Source: Sthenelais limicola
Taxonomy: Eukaryota; Annelida; Polychaeta; Phyllodocida; Sigalionidae
Assembly: GCA_942159475.1 (NCBI GenBank)
Contig: OW804096.1
Span: forward strand, 40,671,744-40,735,743
DNA: 64,000 bases
Direction of reading: 5' to 3'
The first letter of the stretch is position 1; each line of letters begins with the position of its first letter. The position numbers and the translations under genes are program-made. This document shows, in pieces, positions 20,936 to 33,486 of the stretch. The notes beneath the pieces were generated by a model that saw nothing but the letters and a program-made list of their open reading frames with translations, was not told the origin of the DNA and did not search any database.

Positions 20936-21279
20936 AAATAATTGAACACATTCCATTAAACCGATTATTTCGAAAGAAAAGTGTAAAAATGTAAATAACG
21001 AAATTAGTATAAAAAACTCGAAAGGAGAAACCATTACGGGCAAATTGGCCGCGGAGGAGTTCAATGACTTCTTCGTAAATGTAGGTCCTAAATTAGCAAA
21101 AGATATTAAGATACCCCCTGATACTGAAAAAATCAAAGGGGCAGACGAAACTGAGAAAATTTTTAACTTTACAACCATAACTGAAGGGGCAGTTGAATTT
21201 GCCATATCTAGAATTGGGAACCATAAAGCCTCAGGTCTCAACCTAATGCCCACAAAGGTTCTAAAACCATGTATGCTAG

Positions 21280-22147
21280 TAGTCCAGTCGATAAGCCAAA
21301 CAATTGTGCACTTTTTCATAAAAGCATGAAATTTGGCACAGGGGTAATTTTTGATGTGCTGATCATTTTTAGCTATAGACCCAATCTGGAATTTTGTTTC
21401 CTTGGTCATGGTTGCTATGGAAACATTCTAAAAAGGAATTTGGCATTTATAGTTTTATCAGCCCCATTTTTTGCAGGGATAGTAAGTTTGAGGATTGATT
21501 CCTATACAGAATTTTATGCTCTTTCATTTGGACTGGGTCCAACATCTGGGAAATGTGGGACTTGGTCACCATGGTAACCAAATAAAAAAATGGAATGTTT
21601 TGGGTACAAAATGAGAAATATTCTGTTTTTGTTATCAAGTTGCATATCAAAACAAAGCATTCTTAAAGAGTAATTGAACTATGCCCATGAATTTATTCTA
21701 AGAATGTTCTGGTAACCATGGCAACCAAATAACCTATAAAAAATGAGTCAATATGGGTCAGATATACTCTTTGATTTTGCTTATAAGTCATGGGCACAAC
21801 AATGATTAAATATATTGAATGGAGAGCCTAGCTCCTTAGCGTTGATTTGGTATATGGAAATCTTCATTGGTTGTCATAGTTACTGAGGTATCACTCCACA
21901 AACATGGACTCAATATCGTGTCTACTACCCTTGTGTTGACCCTTGTATAGACTTCCAGGTCAGAGTAGCCTACCCCTGGGTATGACCCACTTATGCCCAT
22001 AAGACCTGCCTGTCAAGTCATTTTCCGTTCCCATCAAGGTCATTTTATTTTAATAAATAGTGTTTTGAGAGTGCTGATAAAGACAAGACAGGGTGCCATA
22101 TTTGGCCCTTTGTACTCAAATTAGCTGAAATCTGATTGGCTTATAGG
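21280..22147 (+). repeat. Left inverted arm of the TIR element
   Basis: Pairs with 27064-27969 in inverse orientation. Shared landmarks include AATTGTGCACTTTTTCATAA, GTACCCAAAACATTCCATTT (inverse), CCTACCCCTGGGTATGA and GCTGAAATCTGATTGGCT. Confidence 0.85.
21565..21578 (+). promoter_or_regulatory. X-box-like palindrome in left arm
   Basis: GTCACCATGGTAAC fits the RFX X-box consensus GTNRCC-N2-RGYAAC at every position. A second match, GTAACCATGGCAAC, is at 21712-21725. Mirror copies are at 27513-27526 and 27660-27673, with the same 147-bp spacing. Sequence match only; binding is not shown. Confidence 0.4.
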
Positions 22148-23048
22148 AATCAGCCTATATTTCAGTGAATTTTATAATTATTATTTACTTGATAACCCCT
22201 ACCCCCACTATATCGACCCCAACAAATTCATTGGTGTCATTGAATATGTTCTATCTGCAGTGGTTCCTTAGAAAGCACTACAGATGTTCATCAGATGGTC
22301 AGATGGTCATCTGCATGGTAACATGCAATTTTAAAGGGTACCTCTCATGATTATTCGGTTATTTTTATTTTAATTTCTTAATCTGCTCATATTTCCATAT
22401 GTATCTCCCAGTCTCAATTTGATGTTGATGCTAATACAATGCTAAAAAAAACCAATTTATATGAGCAGATATGAGCAGAAAGCCCATGCCTCCTCACCCT
22501 CACCCCTCCAAATCTGTGATCTCATGAGAGGGATAACAACATTTGGCTCAGAGACAGAGTGACCTCACTAATTAATAACAGTAGCTTATCAAGGTCAAGA
22601 GCCTGCATCACTCCTTCAAGTCACTCCCTTCCCCCTTTTGGAGGAATACAGAGGGATGTTGTGGTTTCACCCCCCACTGAGCTCAGCTCCTGGGACAGAC
22701 CAACAGCTGCTAATCTATATGCTTTGAAACCCAACTGGACACTGAAGATGAGGGGGTTTGGTCATGTGGCACCATGCAGAGCTATCACATAATTGTGGTT
22801 AGTCCCAATAGGGATCTTTTGAATTGGCCATTTGGCTTAAAATATGTACAGCTGACACTAATTTAAGACAGGCAGCGGGGCCTATCTGAGTGTGGGTGGG
22901 GCTCTGACCACAGCTAAGGCCCGGTCTATGTGCGGGGCCAGGTACAGGGCAGCGTGCCCGGCAAGCTGGGCATAGGTCACTTGGTTCATGGGCATGTCAG
23001 TCTGTAAGGTGGACTTGATTTTAGCCATTTAAATTAACCCTATGTATT

Positions 23049-26000
23049 TTTTGTATTTTTTTTTTTTTTTTCTCTTTTGTCCAACATCGGATTTTTATTC
23101 ATAAAACATGTTAACATAAAAGTGTATATTCAATGGTATGAGAGGAAACATTCACCTGCTCATTTTGATTTTTGCTCTCTGAGTTATTCTATATGTAAAA
23201 TAAAGGACACAAGATGTTATTGACTCTGCTTTTTGTTGATTTGTTAAATCAGTGCGGGTCTAAACACGCTTAAGGGAGATATTATATAAGGTTTTTTCAA
23301 ATATTAAAGACAAAGTTTTTCCACCTGTCGTAGAGTTTGCTAACCGAGGGGTTGTATTTAGCTGCCACCCTCATCGCTTCGACTCTATTTTTAAATTCAT
23401 TTAAGAAGGGTTCCAACCTGATATTATTGTTGCCAAACAGCCTTTGCCTATGTATATAGGATTTGGCTGCCAGCAAAATAAAATTGACTCTATGTGTTTT
23501 GGAGTCGTTACCTAGAAGACCTAGGATAATATTCTCTGCTGAAGGAGCTTCTTCGAAAAAATTCCGCAAGTCTCCTGCGTTGTTTAACCAAGCAGTTAGA
23601 TCGATCCAAAAAGCTCTAACAGGCTCACATTCCGAGAAGAAATGGACGATGCCATCTTCTTCCTCGCATTATGAACAGGTCGGGCTTTCTTTGATTTTGA
23701 TTCTCTTCAAATATTGGTTACAACAAATATTCCTGTGCAAGACTTTATACTGTAAAGCTTGCAACCTAACATCATGTGTGGCAAGGTACGGAGAGGAAAA
23801 GTATGCTCCCCATTCTTTTTCCGATCTGATCGGATTTTGAGTTCCTAAAATTCTCGGCCATTTTCTAAATTTCTTCAAGTCTAATTTCTTGCTCTTTAGT
23901 AACGCCGTATGGATTTGTTTGGCGGAGATGCCCTCAATATTCATTTTTTCCGACCCTATTTTGATTAGGATTTCATTTCTAATTTCGACTCCGTTGCCTT
24001 CTTGGGCGACAGTTCTTAGCCAATCTCTAGGGATGGCATGTTTGAGCTGAAGCCTTTCCACAAAATTAGTTCTTAAATTGTAAGTGTTTTGGAGTTGCTC
24101 CATAGTCATAAATTGTAAATTTTCGTCGAGTACATCCCCGACACACGTAATACCCGCCCTTCTCCATCTGGGGAAGGATATTGTTTTTTTGTTACAGCGA
24201 ATATGCGTATTACCCCAGACTCTCTCTCTTAATATTTCTCCACTGCCCTCCGGGGTTTGAGAATAGTAGAGTTTTTTCCAAATTCTAAACATTTCTTGGT
24301 AAAAGGGGTCTAGGTTATTTTGAGGTTTACTACGTGTACTGAAAATTTCCTCGATAGACCTTTCTTCCACCGTTTTTAACAAACACAACCATTTATTATG
24401 TGGATTTTGTAAAGCTTGCTGCACCCATTTGACTCTGTTTACAGCAATGACATCTCGAAGAGTTCTAAGCTTTAGACCTCCTCTTTCAATACTTTGAGAC
24501 AACCAAGCGGTGCTGATCTTGTAAGATCTGCTGTTCCAAATAAATTCAAGCAGAGATTTTTCTACTTCTCTGATTTTTTTTTCTGTTATGCTTATACACG
24601 AGAGGATGTGCTGTCCCTTTGATAGTAGTAGCGAATTACAGACCTGAATCTTTCCTTTAATCGACAGATTGCGATTGCCCCATGACTTGGCGACTTGGTA
24701 TATATTTTTTAATAAATCATTACAATTGACATCCGATAATTTGTTGTCTCTTGGGTATAACAGTTTTATACCAAGGACTTTCATTACAGACACCCATTTG
24801 ATATTTTGAACGGTTACATTCTGTAAATCTATTTCCCAAATATTGAAGCCTTGTGTTTTCTTAACATTGAGGGTTAGGCCCGAGACCTTACCAAAATTTT
24901 CGATCATTTTCAACGCTTGCAACAAGGACGCTTCGTCCTTTAAGGTAAGGGTGATATCATCGGCAAATTGGATGATTTTGTTTTCTTGTTCACCTATTTT
25001 AACACCCTTGATCTTTTCATCATTTCTTATACTATCGGCCAATTTTTCGGCTACTAAAATAAACAAAGAAGAAGAGAGGGGGTCCCCCTGCTTCATTCCT
25101 CTCTGAATTTGAAACCAGGGAGACTGGTTCCCGTTGTTACTAAAACACGCTCTGGATTTACACAACAATGTTTTAATCCAACTTATTACATACTCATTCA
25201 AATTGTGAGAGATAAGACATTTTTCTAGGAACCTCCAGCTGATGGAGTAGTAGGCTTTGGAGAAGTCCAGCGACAGCACTAGTGCTGGGCTATTGTTCTC
25301 CTCTGCCCACCATATGATATCATCTAGCCTTCGGATGGCTTCGCCAATATACCTATTTTTAACAAATCCTAACTGATCCTGGTTAACCAGTTTCGGTAGA
25401 CACAAGTTGACCCTGGAAGCTATAGCTTTCGAGATTAACTTGTAGTCCGTGTTTAGAAGAGTTATCGGTCTCCAGTTGGAAAGCATTCAGGAATCTACAT
25501 CTTTTTGGGGGATAACGCTGATAACCCCCTTCTGTTGGTCGTTGGACATCTCTCCCTCTATGGAGCATTCTCTTACCATTTCCATAAATATAACCTTGAT
25601 CTCCGGCCAGAATTTTTTATAAAATCCTGCCCCGAAACCATCTGACCCGGGGGACTTACCCACTTGGGTGTCGCGCAAAGCCAGAAAAACCTCATGCTCA
25701 GAAATGGGTCTGCCCATATGAGTGTGCTCGTCTTCAGACAAGCATGTGTGTTCATTAACCCTAGTAAATTCGAAAGTATCAGGATCCTCTAAGGATCGTT
25801 CGGTGTACAAAGAGCTATAGAATCTTCTCCCTTCCTCCAAAATGTCTTTGGGGTTGGAGATTATTACATCATCTTTCACAAGGTATTTGATAATTTTCTT
25901 CTCGGCTTGCCACTTTTCTAAATTTAGAAAATATTTCGACGGTCTCTCCCCCTCACTAAGCCACTGGGCCTTTGGATCTGAGGAGAGCACCTTTGGCTTT

Positions 26001-26198
26001 AAAGGATTCAATGTTTCCCAGCTTATTTTTCAACCTCTGGAACTTGTCCGCCTCATCTATAGACAAGTCGTCCTGAGCATCCAGCTTTTGTATTCTTTTT
26101 CTACACTCTATTTCATCCCTATTTCTGTTTTTGGCTTTGCGCTTACAAAGCATAATAGTGTTAATTTTGACGATGTATTTAAACATGTCCCATCTTTC
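23049..26198 (-). pseudogene. L1/Tx1-like LINE, 5'-truncated, inside the TIR element
   Basis: Minus strand, with a poly-T tract (poly-A tail) at the left end near 23052-23070 and a 15-bp duplication TTAACCCTATGTATT at 23034-23048 and 26199-26213. It encodes the second half of an L1-type ORF2. There is a leader region with QWLSEGERPSKYFLNLE, then a reverse transcriptase with NWRPITLLNTDYKLISK, LVLSLDFSKAY, GMKQGDPLSSSLF and FADD. The C-terminal region has a Cys/His motif (PTCS, CEEEDGIVHFFSEC). No endonuclease domain remains because the copy is 5'-truncated. Breaks: a frameshift near 25975-26010, an in-frame TGA at about 25487 and an in-frame TAA at about 23669 within the Cys/His motif. The copy is inactive. 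Confidence 0.92.
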
Positions 26199-27063
26199 TT
26201 AACCCTATGTATTGAATTTCTTGAAGCCGACATGGTATCTAACAATAGCTTAACTGATGTGCATAATGTTGTCTTTTATATCCTCTAATTTGGTGGTTAT
26301 ATTAGATGTTTTTCTATTGCTTGAATGACATTTAATGTGGGGTCCTCCCTACGTCCATACACTTCCCTATGACACAAAACGTAAACAAATGTTTCTGGCC
26401 CCAGTTCCGGTCCAAATTGACCATGAGCCTTCATTCTGGCTTCGGTTGGTCAATGGCGATTTCTCGGAATCATCAGTATAGATTACCTGGGGTGGGGGTT
26501 GGGGTAGGCATCATTAGATTTTCAGTTCAGAGTCTCTAAAAGGTGCGTAACTACGGGGAAACTGTGACCACTGTTGCTGCTGAGCAACAGAATAAACTCA
26601 CAAATAAATGAGAACACCATTGGAAGCCTGGATATTTCGAAGTTGACATCAAATTTAGTGTAACCTTAATTACTAGCCAAACCAATTCAAGGGAAACAGG
26701 GTCATTAGTTTGGGATGTTTATTTCAACAATTTCTGGTTGCTAGGTGACTGTTTCTTACATAGCAACATGGGAATATATGTTTTAAGCAGTTTCTTATGA
26801 TCTAAAACCATTTACATCCCTTTAATAATGATAAGAATGAACAAATACTTTGATTTGGCCTAAAATGCTGGCCATGAATACCAAATTCCATATTAAAATG
26901 TTTCCATGCCAACCGTGACCAAGGAAACAAAATTCAAGACTGGGTCTATCGCCAAAAACAATCAGCACATCAAAATACACCTATATGCCAAAATTCATGC
27001 TTCTATGAAAAAATGCCCAATTATGTTGCTAATCAACAGACATTTACCCTCCAATTCTGATTC

Positions 27064-27969
27064 CCTATCAGCCAATCAGATTTCAGCTAATTTGCATGCA
27101 AAGGGCCAAAAATGGCTAAAATCTTGAAAAAAATAATTGGCATGCTGTCTTGTCCTTATCAGCACCCTCAAAAAACTCTATTAAAATAAAATGACCTTGA
27201 TGGGAACAGAAAATGACTTGACAGGCAGGTCTTATGTTCATACCCAGGGGTAGGCTACTCTGTCCTGGAAGTATATACAAGGGCCAATACAAGAGTAGCT
27301 TACAAGGGTCGTAGCCATGATATTGAGTCCATGTTTGTGGAGTCATACCACAGTAACTATGACAACCAATGAATATTTCTATACATCAAATTAAAGCTAA
27401 GGAGCTAGGCTATCCATTCAATATATTTAATCATTTTTAGTGCCCATGATTCATGAGCAAAATCAAAGAGTAAAATTGGACCCATATTGACTCATTTTTC
27501 AGAGGGTATCTGGTTGCCATGGTTACCAGAACATTCTTAGAATAAATTCATGAGCATAGTATGATTGCTCTTTAAGAATGCTTTGTTTTGATATATAACA
27601 TGATAATAAAAACAGAATATTTCTTATTTGGTACCCAAAACATTCCATTTTTTTATTTAGTTGCCATGGCGACCAAGTTCTATATTTCCAAGATGTTGGA
27701 CCCAGTCTAAATGAAAGAGCGTAAAATTCTGTATAGGAATCAATCCTCAAAACATAATACCCCTGCAAAAAATTGGGCTGATGTAACTATTAAAGCCAGA
27801 TTCCTTATTAGAATGTTTCCATAGCAACCATCACCAAAGAAACAAAATTCCAGATTGGGTCTATAGCTAAAATTGATCAGCACATCAAAAAGTACCATTA
27901 TGCCAAATTTCATGCTTTTATGAAAAAGTGCACAATTAGTCCAATATTTTGGGCTTATCTACTGGACTA
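27064..27969 (-). repeat. Right inverted arm of the TIR element
   Basis: Inverse partner of 21280-22147. The segment about 27800-27940 also has a direct partner at about 26880-27030 (CAAGGAAACAAAATTC, GATCAGCACATCAAAA-type landmarks), so the right side carries an internal duplication of its outer end. Confidence 0.85.
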
Positions 27970-28918
27970 TAGCTCTAAGTAAGCAATTATCGTATCTTTT
28001 AAACCTTTCGGTAGAAATGGCGAGAGTGCCGATGGCCTTTAAATCGGCCGTTGTGACTCCACTTTTTAAGGATGGAAAAAAGGTTGAAACGGGAAATTAT
28101 CGCCCAATCTCGTGCATAAATCTCCCGGCTAAAATATTGGAGAGCTGCATACAATGTCAAATAGCTTCTTACTTAGAAAGGGAAAAACTTTTATGTGATT
28201 TGCAATTTGGTTTTAGGGGAGGGAAGTCTATCAATGACGCCCTGGACCATCTATTCACTTATACTTATGATAATATTAATAATAAAAAATTGACAGATAT
28301 GATATTTTTAGATTTCAAAAAAGCTTTTGATACCGTAAACCATAATATATTACTTGACAAATTGAAAACTTTCGGCATAAAAGGAAATTCTCATAACTGG
28401 TTTCAGAACTATCTAAAGGATAGAACCCAGAAGGTAGTCATAGATGGACATCTCTCCTCTTCACAAAATGTAGTTTGCGGAGTTCCCCAGGGGACGTCAC
28501 TGGGTCCTATATTGTTTATCCTTTATATAAACGACTTACACAAGGTAATTAAGAACAGTCAAATACAGCATTTCGCTGACGACACGGTTGTTTATAGTTC
28601 TAGAGACAAAAAGTCAGAAAACACGAAGGGATTACAAGAAGATATTAATAGAATAGCAAGTTGGTGTGCTAAGAATAAGATTTCATTAAATATAAAAAAA
28701 TGCAAGTCAATGACCGTCAGTTTAACACCTGGCAAAAACAATCCAGTCCAGAATTTTAGTATTGGACAGCAGGAACTAGAACAGGTTAGATATTATAAAT
28801 TCCTGGGAGTCGAGATCGATGAGAGTCTGAAATTTAAAACTTTCCTTGAAAAGAAAATTAATGTTATAAGAAATAAGATAAAATCACTATCGAAACTCTA
28901 TAATATTTGTGATAAAAA

Positions 28919-29103
28919 TATTGAAATATGGTTACAAAGTGCAGAGAGCAACAAGGACACGTCCTTACTGTTTGGCGTCAGTTGTACTAAGGGTCGCTGA
29001 GCAAGCTTTATTTGAACAGGAGAGCATCCTGCCGTAATTAGGTCAGCAATGACGCAATAGCAAAGTCGTAAAAGATACAAAACTAAAGTGAATAATTTTA
29101 ACA
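28919..29103 (-). repeat. 3' LTR of the copia element
   Basis: 185 bp. It differs from the other LTR at one G/A (GCCGTAATT versus GCCATAATT) and one A/G (GATACAAAAC versus GATACGAAAC). It is short, as in many copia elements of marine animals. Confidence 0.93.
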
Positions 29104-29430
29104 CTCCTTCTCACTTGCTTGTGAAGTATCCTACACCTTAAGATTACACACAATTCATATTTGCTATATATATGTTTTACTCACAAAGTTAGTAACAGAC
29201 CTTTCAATTATCCTAGAAATACTCCTGGTATTAGCACCTTATTATTTATCAGATCATTAGTCAGAATTTAAACACAGTAGACAAACTACCTGACTTAGCA
29301 ATAACATTTGACTCAGGACATGACTTAGAATTATAGCATCTTTCAGTTATAATGAGAGTTCAGTTCTAAAATAGAGATTTTGAGAAGAAAGTCTCTTCTC
29401 AGTGTTAGAGTGAAGTAGGTTTGACAAAAA
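29104..29430 (-). other. Copia 3' untranslated region
   Basis: 327 bp between the end of pol and the 3' LTR, with no open frame. Purine-rich sequence next to the LTR on the element's strand (GTGAGAAGGAG, 29104-29114 inverse) is the likely polypurine tract. Confidence 0.6.
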
Positions 29431-31962
29431 CTAATTGTCACTAGGCCTCTTCACTCCAGTCATGGTGCGGAGCTTGTGGAACTGCTCCTTATTCAGACCT
29501 TTGGTTAGGATGTCTGCGACCATGTCCTCACTGGGACAGTACTGTAAATCTACGGTACCGTTTTCCACTTGCTCACGGATGAAGTGGTACTTAATACCAA
29601 TGTGTTTTGCACGACCATGAAACTGGGGGTTTTTGGCCATGCAAATAGCTGATTGATTATCCTCGTAGATCAGCATTGGTGTGGTTGGTGCGTTCGTTAG
29701 GTCACCAACGAGTTGCCTCATCCAGACTGCTTCCTGAGCAGCACTTGCCAAAGCCATGTACTCGGCCTCAGCGGTGGAGAGAGCTACACAGCTTTGCTTC
29801 TTACTTCTCCAGCTGACGGCAGTTCCACAGATCTGGAAAATGTACCCTGAGGTGGATCTGCGGTCATTGATGTCGCCGGCCCAATCAGAGTCGGAGAAAC
29901 CAAGACAGTCGCCTGGATTTCCCTTCTCGAAGCATAGACCATAGTCGATGGTCCCCTTCAGGTAGCGCATGACTCGCTTCACTGCCGTCCAGTGCTCGTT
30001 TGATGGTTTCGAGCAGAACTTAGCTACATTACTCACAGCATATGTGATGTCTGGTCTTGTCCATGTAGATAAGTACAGTAGGCTGCCAACAGCTGATTGA
30101 TACAGCGACTGGTTGACGGCCTCACTATCTTCATTAGATTTGGTGAGTTTGACGCTAGTGTCCACTGGCGTCGCCACAGGTTTGGCCTCGCTCATCTTGA
30201 ATTTCTCAAGCACTCTCTCAGTGTAAGCTGATTGACCCATCCAGATATTCACAGGATTTGTCTCTTGGTCAACAGCTACACCCAAGAAGTATTTGAGTTT
30301 ACCCATGTCGGTCACAGTAAACTCATCAGCGATGGCCTTCTTCACCTTCCTCATTTTGTGTTCATCTCCTGCTGCTATGATTATGTCATCAACATAGACA
30401 GCAAGAATCACCAATCCTCCTTCTGATGTGTATATACACGGGTCATTAGTAGATTGGCTGAACCCAATCTTGCACAGGTGTTCGTCGAGTGCAGCATTCC
30501 AGCAGCGTGGTGATTGTTTAAGGCCATAGATGCTCTTCTTTAGCCTACAGACGAGATCTTCTTTGCCTCTAGCCTTAAACCCTTCTGGCTGCTTCATATA
30601 CACTTCCTCCTTCAGGGTGCCATTTAAGAAGGCTGTTGTCACATCGAGCTGATGCAGATGGAGATTATCTCTTGCAGCTAGTGCAATCACTGTGCGGACT
30701 GACTCTGACCTCACTACTGGACTGAAGGTCTCATCATAGTCCAGTCCGTACTGTTGGGAAAAACCTTGTGCAACTAGCCTTGCCTTGAACCTCTCGATGG
30801 TTCCATCTGCTCCCAACTTCTCCTTAAACACCCACTTGCTGCCGACAGTCTTCCTGCCCTTTGGGAGTTGAACCAAGTCCCAGACTTGATTTCCATGGAG
30901 TGAGTCCATCTCCATTTTCATGGCATCCTGCCATTTCTTCTTGTTTGGTCCTGACACTGCATCCTGTAGAGAAGTTGGTTGGGGATTAGTGTGAGTCAGT
31001 TGCACCCATTCGCCATACATGTTAGGTGCTCTCCTCTCACGACGTGGCCTTTGAGCTGCTGGCTCCTCTGGCTCTATCACTTGCTCAACTTCCTCTACCA
31101 CTGGCACATCTTCCTCTACCACAGACTCGTTGTCACTGCTGTCAAGGAGTATGGTTGTCTCGATAGAGCAGCTAGGCTCCTTCTTAACCACGGGTTCGGG
31201 CTCCTTCTCCACAGCAGATTGCTCCTTCTCAACCCCATGCTTTGTCTCATCAAAGATGACATCACGGCTGAGAATCACCTTGGAGCGCTTCGCATCATAC
31301 AGTCTGTATCCCTTGGTAGTGGTACCATAGCCAAGAAAGATGCACCTCCTGGCTTTAGGATCAAATTTCTTCCTTTCATCCTTAGGTATGTGAGCATAGG
31401 CTAGACAGCCAAACACCCTCAGCAAACCTACATGAGGTTTCTCACCAGTCAGAGACTCATAAGGTGTCATTCCCTCAACTGCAGTGGTTGGGCTCCGGTT
31501 TCTCAAGTACACAGCTGTAGACACAGCTTCTGCCCAAAACTTGCGGGGGAGTGTAGACTCAGACAGCATACAGCGAGCTGTCTCGACGATCGTGCGGTTC
31601 ATTCTCTCCGCAACTCCATTTTGCTCCGGCGTTTTTGGTACAGTTAGCTCCTGTCTGATTCCTTCCTTCCTTAGATAGGCTTGAAACTCTGTTGAGGTAT
31701 ACTCGCCACCATTGTCAGACCGAAGTGCCTTCAATTTCATGCCCGTAGAAGTCTCTACCTGGGCTTTCCATTCCAGAAATTGATTGAACACTTGGTCCTT
31801 GTGTTTTAGCACATACACCCAGGTGTACCGAGTCTTGTCATCAACAAAGGTTAGGAAGTATTCACAGCCACTGAGTGATTTGGTACTCATCTTCCCACAC
31901 ACATCACTATGTACCAAACCCAACAAGGAAACTTGGTGCGATGATGTTTTCCTTGAACACAT
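29431..31962 (-). pseudogene. pol: Copia pol, downstream part: integrase core, RT, RNase H
   Basis: 843 codons open. Visible: integrase core with LVHSDVCG, RSDNGGEYTS and TPEQNGVAERMNR (D, D, E residues present); a variable acidic linker; Ty1-type RT with GSKWVFKEK, FKARLVAQGF and catalytic YVDD; and RNase H with SDSDWAGD and STAEAEYMAL, ending near DILTKGL. All catalytic motifs look intact, but the frame is separated from gag-protease by two nearby frameshifts (about 31930 and 31995). On its own this frame has no natural start. Confidence 0.92.
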
Positions 31963-31987
31963 GGTTCACACACACTTACATCACCAT

Positions 31988-33334
31988 TCATAGCACATGT
32001 GCGTCCAGTCCAACAACCATGCTTTCTGCGTTTAGTTTCCTCATATTCTGATTGCCGAGATGTCCATATCTCTTGTGCCACAGTTCTTCAGTGGGCTTGT
32101 TCCCTCTCTGTGTCACAGCTGCAATGTGGTGGTTCTCCTTACAGTTCACATAGTAAAGATCTCCTACTCTCTCTCCTGTTACCACAATCTCACCATTAGA
32201 GTCAATAAATTGGCATCCATGATGAGTAAATACAGTACGCTCTACATAGCGAGTGGCCTGAGAAATACTAAGGAGATTGAAAGAGAGCTCGGGCACATAT
32301 AAGGAATTTCTCAGTTTAGCAGTCTTCACTTTACCTTCAGGGAGTTCCATTTCCAGTGAGACAGTTCCAGTCCCTATTCCAGGTAGATCATACCCATCTC
32401 CCACTGTAACTCCTTGTGGTTGATCAAGAGGGGTATAAGTAAGGAACTTAGACCTATCGTTGCACATATGACTCGTGGCTCCAGAGTCAATGATCCATCC
32501 TCCCGGTGCTGCCCCCTTGACGGACAGAGCGTGTATCACAGTCAGCCCGACGTAGTCACTGTCAGAGCCGCTGTCCTCCCTGGCGCTGTGCGCTCTGTGT
32601 GGCTTGCTCTTTCCTTTGTCCTTACCCTCGGACTTCTTAAGCGTGGGACACTCACGCTTAATATGGCCAATCTTTTGACAACCGTAGCATTTAGGTCCTT
32701 TAGCAGTCGCTTTCTGACCCTTTTGCCGCCTCACAAACATTGCCTTCTCCGATGCTGTACTGTGTGAGAAAGTACCATCCTCATACTTTCTCTCCTCATG
32801 GAGCAGTCGCTCCGTGACTACTTCCATCTTAGGCACATCTGTACATGCCTCGAACGCCGTAACAAGCATGCCGTAGGAGTCCGGTAAGCTGGCGAGAAGG
32901 TGCACTACTCGGTCCTCATCACTAATGGCGTCCCCAACTACTGATAGTGCACTGAATGTTTCAGTCATTGTCCTTATGTGATCCTGTACAGAATCACCAT
33001 CCTTCAGCTTTAATGAATACAGTTTCTTCCTCAGATGAAGCTTGTTGGCCCATGACTTCTTCTGAAACTGATCCGCTAGCTTGGTCCATACTGCGACGGG
33101 ACTTGTGGGCTCTCCAACCAAATACAAGAGAGCTGGGTCAATTGATAGAACAATGATGGCCAAGGCTTTGTCCCATCTACTATCAAACTTTACCCTAGCA
33201 TCACCATTCTCTGGAGTTGGAGTTGGTACAATATTCCACAGCCCATCCTTCATCAAGGCCATTTGGCACTGTAACTTCCATGTTGGGTAGTTACCTCCCT
33301 TGAGTGAAGAAATAGATGCTGTATTTGCCGCCAT
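31988..33334 (-). pseudogene. gag: Copia gag-protease, upstream part
   Basis: Starts at the ATG at 33334 (an open codon run extends slightly upstream); about 448 codons. It has a Gag domain of the copia type (LKGGNYPTWKLQCQMAL, KLYSLKLKDGDSVQDHI), one CCHC knuckle CYGCQKIGHIKREC, an aspartic protease with WIIDSGATSHMC, and the first half of the integrase zinc domain (LWHKRYGHLG). The frame ends at TGA 31988-31990. The second zinc half, CEPCVQGKHHRTKF, sits in another frame at about 31930-31995, and the rest of pol in a third. Two single-base-scale indels or sequencing errors explain this. Confidence 0.9.
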
Positions 33335-33472
33335 TTTCAATTTGAGTGTACACAGAAAACTCCAAACTTCTAAGTCACATAAAAGTTCTTTCCTGCACTC
33401 AAAAGTTCACAAAATTTAGCTCGGCATCTGCACAAAGTACTCACTGACTATTTCGTCCACAGTTGAAGGTGT

Positions 33473-33486
33473 CTGGGCCCATAACC
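33473..33486 (-). other. Copia primer site matching the tRNA-iMet anticodon arm
   Basis: The plus strand reads CTGGGCCCATAACC, directly inside the 5' LTR. This equals the anticodon stem-loop of eukaryotic initiator tRNA-Met, so the element's strand is complementary to it. Drosophila copia is known to prime from a 5' half of this tRNA, so this copy uses the same unusual system. The tRNA sequence is from memory. Confidence 0.85.

Larger units (their letters stand above)
21280..27969. mobile_element. Large TIR element with 3-bp TAG target duplication
   Basis: Ends are TAGTCCAGT and its inverse ACTGGACTA, flanked by TAG at 21277-21279 and 27970-27972. The inverted arms run about 21280-22147 and 27064-27969 (~0.87-0.9 kb) with moderate divergence. 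The span is 6.69 kb, of which 3.15 kb is a later LINE insertion. No transposase is seen, so this copy is non-autonomous. A 3-bp duplication with very long arms recalls foldback-like, Harbinger or EnSpm elements, but the termini fit none of these clearly. Part of the right arm's outer end is repeated directly at about 26880-27030. Arms carry RFX X-box-like palindromes. Confidence 0.85.
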
